Shown here: piece by piece, positions 43,441 through 52,455 of the stretch
Layout of the letters: each line of letters opens with the position of its first letter
Numbering within the stretch: the first letter of the stretch is position 1
Source of the DNA: Priestia koreensis
GTDB taxonomy: Bacteria > Bacillota > Bacilli > Bacillales > Bacillaceae_H
Direction of reading: 5' to 3'
NCBI RefSeq assembly: GCF_001274935.1
Contig: NZ_LILC01000013.1
Location: 434,001-498,000 of the forward strand
DNA length: 64,000 nucleotides
The notes under the pieces: generated by a model
What the model saw: the letters and a program-made list of their open reading frames with translations, nothing else
Databases searched by the model: none
What the model was told of the DNA's origin: nothing
Program-made: the position numbers and the translations under genes

Positions 43441-43956
43441 TTACGAGATAAGTTGACCTCTTGCCTGAGCAAGGGCTTCAATAGGCCAACCGCTCACTAC
43501 GGCATGTGAAAGAAAACGAACGTCTTCAAAGCGAAATCCTTGTTTAAAATAGTTTAGTGCATACGCTTCATTCTGCTTCATTTCTAGTCCTTGTAACGTA
43601 TGAATGGGTTCTTTTAATGACGCAATGCTTCTTAGCAATGAAAAATTTGCTCGTTTGCAGTCATTTCCCTCGCTATCATAGCTCAGATACATTTCTGCTT
43701 CTTTTTCGCCGTCCTTGTATAGCTGATAAAACCAACCATAGTCTTCCGCGTGAAAATAAAAAAAGGCAAAACCATCAATTTTTTTTGAAATTTGTTTTGC
43801 ACAAGCTTCAATTTCTGCTTCTTCACCGTGTACCAACACGCTGTTCCACAGCTCATTGACTGGTAACACATAGCCTTGCACCTTTAACTTTTGACATGCC
43901 TCTACTGTTGAAGAAAACGTATCTCTTACTAAAATTGCCACTGTATGCTCATTCAT
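43441..43956 (-). CDS. Hypothetical protein, 171 aa
   Basis: A soluble acidic protein. It has a beta-alpha N-terminus (HTVAILVRDTFSSTVEACQKL), an aromatic centre (FAFFYFHAEDYGWFYQLYKDG) and a helical C-terminus. No recognised motif or membrane segment. AGAGGG precedes the ATG. Confidence 0.6.
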   Translation of the reverse strand: MNEHTVAILVRDTFSSTVEACQKLKVQGYVLPVNELWNSVLVHGEEAEIEACAKQISKKIDGFAFFYFHAEDYGWFYQLYKDGEKEAEMYLSYDSEGNDCKRANFSLLRSIASLKEPIHTLQGLEMKQNEAYALNYFKQGFRFEDVRFLSHAVVSGWPIEALAQARGQLIS

Positions 43957-44192
43957 GTTTTATCCCTCTTTTTCTGCGCCGTATTTTATCATTTTGTGTA
44001 GCCGAATTGGCCTTTATACTTCTATATTATTCGGTGATGATCACGCGCATCCCTCTAGGAGTGAAACATTTTACAATAAGCAGAAAAACGTGGTTATAAT
44101 AGAGCTATGCGTGAGAGAAGCTACTTTTCTAATCGGATCTCAAACAGACATTGTTACATTTCATTCGTTTCTATAACAGGTAGGTGATAAAA

Positions 44193-44675
44193 ATGAGCAA
44201 AAAAACAGAAAAAACAAACGTCATGCGCGTGCTGGACCAAAAGAACGTTGCTTACAATCATTATTCGTTTGACAGCAAGTCTACAAGTGGTGCCGAGGTG
44301 GCTCGTTCTCTTGGAGAAGACCCTCACCGTGTATTTAAGACGCTTGTGACGATTGGAAAGTCAAACGAACATTATGTATTTATGGTACCAATTGATCAAG
44401 AGTTAGACTTAAAAAAAGGTGCACAGGCTGCTAAAGAGAAGTCGATTGATATGATTCCTCAAAAAGCACTTCTTCCACTTACAGGCTATATACACGGAGG
44501 CTGCTCTCCGATCGGCATGAAAAAACCGTTCAAAACGTTCATTCATGAATCGGCAGAAACGTTTACGTCCATTTTCTTTTCCGCTGGTAAGGTCGGGCAT
44601 CAAGTCGAGCTTTCGTTATCTGATCTTCAACAGGTTATTTCTGTAACCACGGCTGATCTTGTAAAGGAAAGTTAA
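44193..44675 (+). CDS. ybaK: Cys-tRNA(Pro)/Cys-tRNA(Cys) deacylase YbaK
   Basis: A 160-residue trans-editing protein with the conserved lysine and substrate region VFKTLVTIG, and GGCSPIGMKKPFKTFI, typical of YbaK/EbsC. It hydrolyses Cys-tRNA(Pro) mischarged by prolyl-tRNA synthetase. proS lies 800 bases downstream on the other strand. The start is ATG 44193 behind AGGTAGGTG. Confidence 0.92.
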   Translation: MSKKTEKTNVMRVLDQKNVAYNHYSFDSKSTSGAEVARSLGEDPHRVFKTLVTIGKSNEHYVFMVPIDQELDLKKGAQAAKEKSIDMIPQKALLPLTGYIHGGCSPIGMKKPFKTFIHESAETFTSIFFSAGKVGHQVELSLSDLQQVISVTTADLVKES

Positions 44676-44702
44676 AAACGTACGAGCTAAACACATGGTT
44701 AT

Positions 44703-44743
44703 AAAAAAGCCGCGCTTTTCTATAAATGAAGCGCGGCTTTTTT
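44703..44743. terminator. Bidirectional terminator
   Basis: AAAAAAGCCGCGC and GCGCGGCTTTTTT arms with inner CTT/AAG pairs lie between ybaK and mscL. Confidence 0.85.
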
Positions 44744-44790
44744 CTTCTTAAAGACAAGAAGATCTATTCTTATTTACTTACTATGTAAAA

Positions 44791-45189
44791 TTACGACCGT
44801 TCCTTCAACGATTCGCCTCTTAGTAAATCACGAATCTCCGTCAACAGCTCCTCTTCTTTTGTAAGCGTTGGTTCAGCGAGTTCTTCTGGTTTTGCTTCTT
44901 CTTTTCGTTTCAGCTTGCTTACTAATTTGATAAACAAGAAAATCGAAAACGCGACGATCACAAAATCAACAATCGATTGAATGAACGCTCCGTATTTAAC
45001 GGTCGCTTTTTCAACCGTAAATTCCAATCCTGAAAAATTGATGCCCCCTAGCAACAATCCAACTAATGGCATAATCACATCATTAACTAGTGACGTCACG
45101 ATTTTACCAAAAGCTGCCCCAATAACAACACCGACCGCTAAATCAAAAATATTGCCCTTCAAGGCAAATTCCTTAAACTCTTTTAACAC
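44791..45189 (-). CDS. mscL: Large-conductance mechanosensitive channel MscL
   Basis: A 132-residue channel. The N-terminus [24 protein letters not shown], first helix with the glycine/alanine pore face, periplasmic loop, second helix ([15 protein letters not shown]) and the charged C-terminal bundle ([15 protein letters not shown]) are all standard. It releases solutes on osmotic downshock. AGGAGGAG precedes the start. Confidence 0.97.
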   Translation of the reverse strand: MLKEFKEFALKGNIFDLAVGVVIGAAFGKIVTSLVNDVIMPLVGLLLGGINFSGLEFTVEKATVKYGAFIQSIVDFVIVAFSIFLFIKLVSKLKRKEEAKPEELAEPTLTKEEELLTEIRDLLRGESLKERS

Positions 45190-45403
45190 GCCTTGCTCCT
45201 CCTCTTATTAAAATGTGCCCGTTCAAAAATCAGACAGTTTACAGGATAACATGTATACGTGAGCCAAATCTAGGTCTCGTTCCTTTTTCCAATCGAAATG
45301 CCTACATTTTTACGCAAAAACATTTCTTTATACACAATAGCTTCTCCAATAAAGATCGTATTAACACTGCGCTCGTATGAAAAGCAACTTTTATCATTAA
45401 ATA

Positions 45404-45435
45404 AATAGAAGCCCCACATTAAGGAGGCTTCTATT
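45404..45435 (-). terminator. Terminator of proS
   Basis: AATAGAAGCC (45404-45413) pairs with GGCTTCTATT (45426-45435), 20 bases past the proS stop; the T-run is weak. Confidence 0.6.
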
Positions 45436-45454
45436 GCCACTTTCTTTCACCTTA

Positions 45455-46897
45455 TTAATAAGCTTTCGCCCAGTTCACAAGATGTTTGGCTTTCTCACCG
45501 CAATACACGCACGTATCAGCCACCTGTTCTTGTTTGAACGGAATACAGCGCGAGGTTACACTCGTTTCCTCTTTAATTTTTTCTTCACATTCGCGCTTTC
45601 CACACCACATTGCTTGAGCAAACCCATTTTCCTCTTCGTAATAGCGTTTGAATTCTGCATAGGTTTGAATGACTTTTGTACGGTCTTCTCTATAAGCAGT
45701 GGCTTTTTTCATTAAGTTATCTTGAATATCCTCAAGAAGCTCCCCAATTTTTTCTTCCACAGACGCAATCGGCGTCTGAATCTTTTCTCCCGTATCACGT
45801 TTTACAAGAACAACTTGACCAGCTTCAATATCTCGTGGTCCAGCTTCTAAACGAATGGGTACACCCTTCATCTCATACTCGTTAAATTTCCACCCTGGCT
45901 TTTTATCACTCGCATCAAGATTGACACGGAATTGACTTCCAAGTTGGTCCTTTAGCTTATAAGCAAAGTCGAGCACCCCTTCCTTATGCTGTGCAACAGG
46001 CACAATGATCACCTGTGTTGGTGCAACCTTTGGTGGCAGCACCAACCCCCGATCGTCTCCGTGAACCATAATTAAGGCCCCGATAATTCGCGTCGTAAAG
46101 CCCCATGATGTTTGATGAACGTGCTGCATCTTTCCTTCACGGTCACTAAACTGAATGCCGAACGCTTTCGCAAATCCGTCTCCAAGATAGTGTGACGTAG
46201 CGGACTGAAGCGCCTTTCCGTCCGGCATCAGGCTTTCAATCGTATACGTATGCTTTGCTCCTGCAAATTTTTCTTTTTCGGTTTTTGTGCCTTTTAAAAC
46301 TGGAATAGCTAAAAAGTCTTCGCAAATGGACGCATACACTTCAAGCATTTTTCGCGCCTCAGCTTCAGCATCTGCCTCCGTTTCATGACACGTATGCCCT
46401 TCCTGCCAAAGAAACTCAAGAGTGCGTAAAAATGGACGCGTCGTTTTTTCCCAGCGAACAACATTTGCCCACTGGTTATACAGCTTTGGCAAATCACGAT
46501 AAGAGTGAATGATATTTTTATAATGTTCACCGAACAGCACCTCAGACGTTGGGCGAATACACAAACGTTCTGCGAGCTCTTCGTCTCCACCGTGTGTCAC
46601 CCATGCCACTTCTGGTGCAAACCCTTCGATATGATCCTTTTCAATTTGAAGAGAACTTTCTGGAATTAAAAGCGGCATATACACATTTTCGTGCCCGGTT
46701 GCTTTAATTTGATGATCAAGTTCTGCTTTAATATTTTCCCAAATCGCATAGCCATATGGGCGAATAATCATTGAGCCGCGAACGCTTGAGTAATCGACAA
46801 GCTCCGCTTTTGTGACGATATCGGTATACCACTGCGCAAAATCCTCATCTCGACTCGTAATACTTTTGACAAACTGCTTCTCACTCATCTTTTCCAC
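45455..46897 (-). CDS. proS: Prolyl-tRNA synthetase, archaeal/eukaryotic-like type
   Basis: A 480-residue class II synthetase. Class II motif 2 ([26 protein letters not shown]) and the TxE loop (CIRPTSE) are clear; motif 3 lies near LEAGPRDIE. There is no insertion editing domain, and the C-terminal extension has the zinc-binding cysteines ([22 protein letters not shown]). This is the shorter ProS type, distinct from the 560-residue bacterial enzyme. It lacks its own editing domain, which fits the nearby ybaK. A T-box riboswitch with a proline specifier controls it. Confidence 0.96.
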   Translation of the reverse strand: MEKMSEKQFVKSITSRDEDFAQWYTDIVTKAELVDYSSVRGSMIIRPYGYAIWENIKAELDHQIKATGHENVYMPLLIPESSLQIEKDHIEGFAPEVAWVTHGGDEELAERLCIRPTSEVLFGEHYKNIIHSYRDLPKLYNQWANVVRWEKTTRPFLRTLEFLWQEGHTCHETEADAEAEARKMLEVYASICEDFLAIPVLKGTKTEKEKFAGAKHTYTIESLMPDGKALQSATSHYLGDGFAKAFGIQFSDREGKMQHVHQTSWGFTTRIIGALIMVHGDDRGLVLPPKVAPTQVIIVPVAQHKEGVLDFAYKLKDQLGSQFRVNLDASDKKPGWKFNEYEMKGVPIRLEAGPRDIEAGQVVLVKRDTGEKIQTPIASVEEKIGELLEDIQDNLMKKATAYREDRTKVIQTYAEFKRYYEEENGFAQAMWCGKRECEEKIKEETSVTSRCIPFKQEQVADTCVYCGEKAKHLVNWAKAY

Positions 46898-46912
46898 CTC
46901 GGTTAGTTAAAA

Positions 46913-47140
46913 ATAAAAAAAGCGCTGCTTTAATATAGGGACCAAAAACGGTGGTACCACCCTAAATTTAAAGCAACGCTTTACACTCTCACATGTTAAC
47001 GGTATTTAACCGCTATGCTTTTTTTGCATAGAACTCAAAGGCAGGTTCAAATAATGTTTCTTAGATGCCTCTCACCAAACGGCATCTTCTCTGGAAAGAA
47101 ATTGACTATTTTACTATTCCTTCTCTACGTTTGTTAGATA
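46913..47140 (-). promoter_or_regulatory. T-box riboswitch for proline
   Basis: On the minus strand the T-box core AGGGTGGTACCACCG is at 46949-46963. The terminator has arms at 46969-46980 (AGCGTTGCTTTA) and 46921-46932 (TAAAGCAGCGCT), followed by seven T. A Stem I region lies at about 47000-47110, with the candidate specifier CCT (proline) at 47043-47045 in GAACCTGCC. It senses uncharged tRNA(Pro) and allows proS transcription. Confidence 0.92.
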
Positions 47141-47149
47141 TTTTTATAA

Positions 47150-47178
47150 ATTTTAAATAATACGTCAATTATTGTCAA
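47150..47178 (-). promoter_or_regulatory. SigA-type promoter of proS
   Basis: TTGACA (47173-47178), 17 bases, TAAAAT (47150-47155). Confidence 0.8.
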
Positions 47179-47258
47179 GATAAAGTTTTCATATACATGA
47201 TTTCATTGCTAAATCTCATTTTTAACGTTGCCTGCTATATTTTCGAATTAATCGTTTA

Positions 47259-47342
47259 CTGCTTTTTGTCTATCGATCACTTTTTCGTTTCAATCGGTCA
47301 TTTCTTTTTGCCTATCGATCATTTTCTCTCGTTTATTAACCA
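47259..47342. repeat. Degenerate 21-bp tandem repeat, four units
   Basis: The unit ends recur every 21 bases: ATCGATCA (to 47279), ATCGGTCA (47300), ATCGATCA (47321), TTAACCA (47342), each preceded by a T-rich CTTTTTG-like stretch. In the plus frame it reads as heptads such as FLSIDHF, FVSIGHF, FLPIDHF, FLSFINH. A chance open frame at 47197-47394 covers it; I do not call it a gene, for lack of a ribosome binding site. Confidence 0.6.
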
Positions 47343-47426
47343 TTTTCCTTATCTTGTCGCCCAGGCACCACTATCCATCTCCTCACATATATAAGTTATA
47401 TCTGCATTTATCGAGGAGGAGTTTTT

Positions 47427-48506
47427 ATGTTGCCAAGCGAGAAGTTTTTTGGGCAGCTTGAGGTTGTTCATACGTTTTCTGGCGCTATGCCAACGGGTGT
47501 GACGATATCAGAAACGGGAAGAATGTTCGTCTGTTTTCCAAAGTGGGGTGACGATGTTCCGTTTACGGTCGGAGAAATTGTAAACGGAACGCTAAAAGCC
47601 TATCCAAATCTCGAGGTCAATACGAGCAATGATAAAGTTCAGCCTTCCGCTACGTTTATTAGCGTTCAAAGCGTTGTAGCCGATGGAAGAGGCACGCTTT
47701 GGGTATTGGACACGGGCTCACCGAACTTTTCAAAGCCGATGAAAGGTGGGGCAAAACTCGTTGCCATTGACTTAAAGTCAAATAAAATAAAGCGCTCGTA
47801 TACGTTTCAACCAAACGTTGTGCTCGATAAAACCTATTTAAATGACGTACGTATTGACTATCGTGTTGGTAAAGCTGGCTACGCGTACATCACGGATTCA
47901 GGATCAGCGGGTATTATTATCGTAGATTTAGAGAACGGGCGCGCTTTTCGCCGCTTAGACGGAGCTAAATCAACTTCACCCGATCCTTACTTTGTTCCAA
48001 AAGTAGAAGGAGTACTATTAATGGATCGTAGCAAGGACGGGAAGACGGAGCCGCTGCAAATGGCATCAGACGGTATCGCTATTTCCCCCGATGGTCGAAA
48101 GCTGTTCTTTTGTCCCCTTTCAAGTAGGCACCTTTTTGCCATTTCCACAGAGGTGCTAAGAGATCAGCGCATTCTTGATCATGAATTGCTGTATCACGTG
48201 GAGTACTGGGGTGAAAAAGGCGCATCAGACGGCATGATTACGGATGCACGCGGCAATATTTATGCAGGTGATTATGAACACAACGCCATTCGTAAAATAC
48301 GTCCTAATGGAGAAATCGAAACGATTGTCCATACCCCTACTTTGTTATGGCCTGATACCCTCTCGATTGGACCTGATCAATATTTATACGTTATCGTCAA
48401 TCAGCTTCACCGTCAGGCGCGATTTCACTACGGAAAAGATTTACGCGAAAAACCTTACGCGCTTGTCCGCATCAAAATTGGGCAGAACCCTGCTCCCACA
48501 TCATAA
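47427..48506 (+). CDS. Major royal jelly/Yellow-family (L-dopachrome tautomerase-related) beta-propeller protein
   Basis: A 359-residue six-bladed propeller of the MRJP/Yellow type: WVLDTGSPNFSKPMKGGAKL, YLNDVRIDYRVGKAGYAYITDSGSAG, SDGIAISPDGRKLFFCPLSS and SDGMITDARGNIYAGDYEHN are family landmarks. There is no signal peptide, so it should be cytoplasmic, unlike the secreted insect proteins. The substrate is unknown. GAGGAGG precedes the ATG. Confidence 0.87.
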   Translation: MLPSEKFFGQLEVVHTFSGAMPTGVTISETGRMFVCFPKWGDDVPFTVGEIVNGTLKAYPNLEVNTSNDKVQPSATFISVQSVVADGRGTLWVLDTGSPNFSKPMKGGAKLVAIDLKSNKIKRSYTFQPNVVLDKTYLNDVRIDYRVGKAGYAYITDSGSAGIIIVDLENGRAFRRLDGAKSTSPDPYFVPKVEGVLLMDRSKDGKTEPLQMASDGIAISPDGRKLFFCPLSSRHLFAISTEVLRDQRILDHELLYHVEYWGEKGASDGMITDARGNIYAGDYEHNAIRKIRPNGEIETIVHTPTLLWPDTLSIGPDQYLYVIVNQLHRQARFHYGKDLREKPYALVRIKIGQNPAPTS

Positions 48507-48535
48507 ATGTAGCGTCTACTCTTCTCACCAAAAAG

Positions 48536-48570
48536 AACGAGCGACAGAAATTTCCTGTCGCTCGTTTGTT
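48536..48570 (+). terminator. Terminator
   Basis: AACGAGCGACAG pairs with CTGTCGCTCGTT, followed by TGTT. Confidence 0.85.
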
Positions 48571-48671
48571 GTTTCCCACTACCTAATCTTCTATCACATC
48601 TAGCATTTAGGAGTATTAGAAACCATGTCTTAGGGTATTGGATTACTAACTAACAGAAAGGTGGGATAAAC

Positions 48672-48926
48672 GTGCAAAAGTTCGGATTAACCTCTGTTTT
48701 AATCCTCGTTCTTTCCGTGTTCATTTACATTGCTTCATTATTTGGACGCACCGTTGAGTTTTTACCCGGAAAAGCGCTTGTTTTTCTTCTTATTCTTTTA
48801 TCAATTTCAGGTGTGTTATTGGCTTTCAAGTGCACAAAAGGCCAGCTGCAACTTGTCGGTGTTTTAGGCAATGTTCTCGTATTACTTATAGGAGGAGTTA
48901 TCCCAGTAACTTCAATGTTAATGTAA
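48672..48926 (+). CDS. Small membrane protein, 84 aa
   Basis: Three hydrophobic segments (residues 6-24, 32-52, 60-80) with almost no loops. The start is GTG 48672 behind AAAGGTGGG. The family is unknown. It has its own terminator. Confidence 0.6.
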   Translation: MQKFGLTSVLILVLSVFIYIASLFGRTVEFLPGKALVFLLILLSISGVLLAFKCTKGQLQLVGVLGNVLVLLIGGVIPVTSMLM

Positions 48927-48948
48927 CTTCCCTACTGAACGCTCTACA

Positions 48949-48986
48949 AAAAAACCAAGCTCAGATCCTCCTAAGCTTGGTTTTTT
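48949..48986 (+). terminator. Terminator
   Basis: AAAAAACCAAGCT pairs with AGCTTGGTTTTTT around a 12-base loop. Confidence 0.85.
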
Positions 48987-49067
48987 GCATTCTTTTCTCA
49001 ATTATCTTTTTCTTCCTTCTTATCTAAAGTAAAATAAGAATGTATTCAAAAAAAGGAGGAATCATTA

Positions 49068-49247
49068 TTGAGTACTTTTAACGTAGGAGATGCTATCTAT
49101 CAGCTCGTCTTTCTCGCACTTCTCGTATTTGTAATCTACTTCATCGTGACTTTTTTCCGCTCAAATAAGAAGCGAAAAACACAGCTAGATCGTATTGAAC
49201 AAAAGATTCATGACGTAGAAGAGCGATTAAACAAGCAACAAAACTAA
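49068..49247 (+). CDS. DUF4083-like small membrane protein, 59 aa
   Basis: TTG 49068 follows AAAAGGAGGA. The protein is one membrane helix (VFLALLVFVIYFIVTFF) and a C-terminal coiled coil (LDRIEQKIHDVEERLNK), the pattern of DUF4083 proteins of Bacillus. No function is known. Confidence 0.65.
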   Translation: MSTFNVGDAIYQLVFLALLVFVIYFIVTFFRSNKKRKTQLDRIEQKIHDVEERLNKQQN

Positions 49248-49367
49248 TGTTAGAACGATTTATACATTTCCCTCTTCCCCACACCTCTCCTAACAACTAG
49301 TTGTCTCCTCTGTTTTGTGAGCGATAGAGAATCCTGGTGGAATAGGCCATTGAAGCTTTTAACCTTT

Positions 49368-49399
49368 AACTCCCTCTTTTACAAAAAAGGGAGTTTTTA
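49368..49399 (+). terminator. Terminator
   Basis: AACTCCCTCTTTT pairs with AAAAAAGGGAGTT, followed by TTTT. Confidence 0.8.
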
Positions 49400-49439
49400 C
49401 GTTTACGTATACAAAATCTGTTTCTACCCCACCTTACCT

Positions 49440-50333
49440 TCACGCTTTAAACAAGTGATGATGATCGCTGTAGTATGAAACGATAAAATCCCGAAATGCG
49501 CTGACCGCAGAAGATAAACGTTTGTGTTTTAACCATGATAACCCCACTGAGTACGTAGCAGCGCTATCCTTAATTTTAATGTAATTTAACCCGAGCGCCT
49601 TGCAAACGGAAATAGGCAGAAGCGCCACTCCCTGATCAAGCTTGATAATTTCCACAAGCAGACTCGAATCGACCTCAAAGGCAATCGTCGGTGTAAATCC
49701 TGCTTTTTCGCAAAGCATCGTTGTAAAGTCGCTGTACTCTTCATTATTGGCAAGTGTAATAAAGACCTCATTTGAAACATGACGCAGTGAAATATCGGCT
49801 TTTCCTGTTAATCGATGCCCATAAGGCAAGACAAGTACAATATCTTCGTCAATGAGAACATGGCTCTCAATTTCGTCATCTTCAATTGGGTGACCTGTAA
49901 TCCCAAGGTCAATTTCCCCTTTTTTCAAGCTCGTCATAATTTCATCTCTTATGCCAATCCCTTGAAGAATCTTTGAGTGTGGAAACTCATTAATATATCC
50001 ACTAATCAGCCCTGTGAGAAATCGTGAATTAGAGATGGATATTTTAATACTATTTAGCTTTTCATGTTCTTCTGCTTTAATCTCCATTTGCGCATTTTCA
50101 ATTTCTGTAAAAATTCGATTCACATGCTTTAAGAGAATTTTTCCTGATGAACTTAACTGAATGTTTCTTCCTTTTCGATCAAACAAATTCGTCTGTAGCT
50201 CATCTTCAAGTCGTTTAATTGTTAAGCTTAGCGATGGCTGCGCGATATTTAATTGTTTGGCGGCTTTTGAAATATGCTCCGTGTAGGCAACCGTTTGGAA
50301 GTATTTTAGTTGAAGTAGTTCCACTGCTTTCAC
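49440..50333 (-). CDS. LysR-family transcriptional regulator
   Basis: A 297-residue LysR protein, N-terminal LQLKYFQTVAYTEHISKAAK, LNIAQPSLSLTIKRLEDEL. It is divergent from the acetoacetate decarboxylase operon, 137 bases away, so it most likely controls that operon; the intergenic region is very AT-rich. Confidence 0.9.
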   Translation of the reverse strand: MKAVELLQLKYFQTVAYTEHISKAAKQLNIAQPSLSLTIKRLEDELQTNLFDRKGRNIQLSSSGKILLKHVNRIFTEIENAQMEIKAEEHEKLNSIKISISNSRFLTGLISGYINEFPHSKILQGIGIRDEIMTSLKKGEIDLGITGHPIEDDEIESHVLIDEDIVLVLPYGHRLTGKADISLRHVSNEVFITLANNEEYSDFTTMLCEKAGFTPTIAFEVDSSLLVEIIKLDQGVALLPISVCKALGLNYIKIKDSAATYSVGLSWLKHKRLSSAVSAFRDFIVSYYSDHHHLFKA

Positions 50334-50469
50334 CTTTTCATTTATTTTAATAAATATATATATAATTTATTATGTATTAGATTAAATGTAAAATTCGGTG
50401 TATGCTATTTCTGAAGAGTTACCAAACATTAAACGATTCATTCAAATGAGAAAGGTGTCCTGTTCTACC

Positions 50470-51216
50470 ATGAAAATTGATGTAAGCAACATTGCCAAAA
50501 ATCTAACTACACCGTTGACCGCACCTGCTTATCCGATGCCACCCTATAAATTTATTAATCGTGAGTATTTGACGATTACATATCGTACAGATGAAAAAGC
50601 GCTTCGTGAAGCTGTTCCGGAACCACTTGAAATAATCGAGCCACTCGTCAAATTCGAAGTGATGTGGATGCCTGATGTGTCTGGGCTTGGCGCTTATACG
50701 GAATCCGGTCAAGTGATTCCCGTTCGTTTTAACGGTGAAGAAGGTGACTACATTCATTCAATGTATGTTGATAACTTCCCTGCTATTGCGAGCGGACGTG
50801 AACTTACCGCCTATCCGAAAAAGCTTGGCTCACCAAAACTATATATCGATTCTGATACGCTTGTCGGAACACTTGATTACGGAACGATGCGCATCGCAAA
50901 TGCAACGATGGGCTATAAGCACGTTGAAACAGATAAAGAACAAGCGAAAAAAGAAATTTGTCGTCCGACCTTTATGGTCAAAATGACGACAGACTATGTT
51001 GGTAACTTAAGCATTTGTGATTTAGTAAGAACACAAATCACTGACGTTACGATCAAGGAAGCATGGACGGGTCCTGCAAGACTTCAGCTGTTTGAACACG
51101 CTCTAGCGCCGCTTGCCGATCTACCCGTGTTAGAAGTTGTTTCAGCATCTCATATCCTTACTGATTTGACGCTAAATGCTGCACAACCTGTTTATAACTA
51201 TCTAGAGGAAAAATAA
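50470..51216 (+). CDS. adc: Acetoacetate decarboxylase
   Basis: A 248-residue protein that resembles clostridial Adc along its length: PLTAPAYPMPPYKFINREYL, VPEPLEIIEPLVKFE, and the active-site RELTAYPKKLGSPKL with the Schiff-base lysine pair at 117-118. It would convert acetoacetate to acetone and CO2. I start at ATG 50470 by homology; the ribosome binding site (AAAGGTG, 14 bases away) is poor and an upstream in-frame start at 50398 or 50446 cannot be excluded. It is followed after 13 bases by a reductase gene. Confidence 0.9.
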   Translation: MKIDVSNIAKNLTTPLTAPAYPMPPYKFINREYLTITYRTDEKALREAVPEPLEIIEPLVKFEVMWMPDVSGLGAYTESGQVIPVRFNGEEGDYIHSMYVDNFPAIASGRELTAYPKKLGSPKLYIDSDTLVGTLDYGTMRIANATMGYKHVETDKEQAKKEICRPTFMVKMTTDYVGNLSICDLVRTQITDVTIKEAWTGPARLQLFEHALAPLADLPVLEVVSASHILTDLTLNAAQPVYNYLEEK

Positions 51217-51229
51217 GGAGGAAGACAAA

Positions 51230-52279
51230 ATGAGAATTGCTGTTTTAGGTGCTGGTTCATTAGGAACAATCGTTGGTGCGTATTTAGCTGATGGTGGAAT
51301 GGTCGTCGAGTTAATTGATACCTACGAAGCACATGTAGAAGCGTTGAATACAAGCGGCGCAAACGTGATCGGAACAACGGAATTTCACTCCAACGTAAAA
51401 GCGATTACGCCGGAAAACAAATCTGGAACATATGATTTGGTATTACTATTAACAAAGCAACTGTACAACGAAACGATTTTAAGAGAACTACTACCATTTT
51501 TACATGATGATAGTGTCGTATGTTCTCTACAGAACGGTATACCTGAGCAAAGCGTTGCATCTGTTGTCGGAGCGGATCGCGTCATTGCGGGCTCTGTTGA
51601 ATTTGGTGCCACATTTATCGAGCCAGGTGTTTCTAGACTGACAACAGAATATACGCAATTCAAAAAATATGCGTTCCAAATCGGCGAGTTAAACGGAGAA
51701 ACAACGGAAAGAATTCAGCGTATTAAATCTGCTTTAGACCTTGTGGGCGGTACGCATATCTCAGACAACTTGGTCGGAACAAAATGGTCAAAACTTCTGA
51801 TCAACAATGCATTTAGCGGATTGTCTGCTGCGCTAAACGGTGAATATGGAGATGTTCTTGATAGCGAAACAGGTATTGTGAGTGCCGTTCATATTGCAGA
51901 TGAAACGATTAAAGTAGGACATGCCAATCACGTGACGTTTGCGAAAATGAATGGATTTGATATCGCTTCACTCGAACTGACAAGTGACAATGACATCCCC
52001 GATCGTGTTCAAACACTTCGTGCAGTCATGGAACCTTCTAGACTACTAAAAGCAAGCATGCTTCAAGATTTAGAAAAGAAACGCAAAACAGAGGTGCAAT
52101 ATATTAATGGCGTTGTTCCAAAAATGGCACAGGGCAAAGAAATTGAAACACCTTTTAATGACTTAGTTGTCACTTTAGTGGAAGAAGCGGAACAATTACA
52201 AAACGTACCGACATTCAGCAAAAACATTCAGCCGTTTGAATTACTAATTCGCAGTGCTTCTCCGTCTATAATTAATTAA
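51230..52279 (+). CDS. Ketopantoate reductase-family (PanE/ApbA-like) oxidoreductase
   Basis: A 349-residue protein with N-terminal NADP site IAVLGAGSLGTIVGAYLADGG and the ApbA C-terminal domain (GTKWSKLLINNAFSGLSAALN with the catalytic lysine). It is longer than PanE (about 300). It is translated with the decarboxylase gene (AAGGAGGA, 13-base gap), so it may reduce a keto acid in the same pathway rather than serve pantothenate synthesis. That is inference from context. Confidence 0.82.
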   Translation: MRIAVLGAGSLGTIVGAYLADGGMVVELIDTYEAHVEALNTSGANVIGTTEFHSNVKAITPENKSGTYDLVLLLTKQLYNETILRELLPFLHDDSVVCSLQNGIPEQSVASVVGADRVIAGSVEFGATFIEPGVSRLTTEYTQFKKYAFQIGELNGETTERIQRIKSALDLVGGTHISDNLVGTKWSKLLINNAFSGLSAALNGEYGDVLDSETGIVSAVHIADETIKVGHANHVTFAKMNGFDIASLELTSDNDIPDRVQTLRAVMEPSRLLKASMLQDLEKKRKTEVQYINGVVPKMAQGKEIETPFNDLVVTLVEEAEQLQNVPTFSKNIQPFELLIRSASPSIIN

Positions 52280-52290
52280 TTAACTAAACC

Positions 52291-52322
52291 AAGAGCCCCT
52301 AGGAAACTAGAGGCTCTTTTAT
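52291..52322 (+). terminator. Terminator of the adc operon
   Basis: AAGAGCCCCTAG pairs with CTAGAGGCTCTT (one mismatch), followed by TTTA. Confidence 0.75.
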
Positions 52323-52455
52323 CTCTTAACGATCTTCACTGAAAAACTTCCCCTCTTATCTCAACATCTATAAGACTTACGGTTGGCGCTTTGATCACAT
52401 GAAGTATATGATGGAATAGGAACAGCAACTAAATACTACGTACCACGGAGGCGCT

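Noticed and set aside
47197..47394. Plus-strand 65-codon frame over the 21-bp repeat, with heptads such as FLSIDHF
   Set aside because: No ribosome binding site before the first ATG; the pattern is explained by the tandem repeat, so it is reported only as a repeat.
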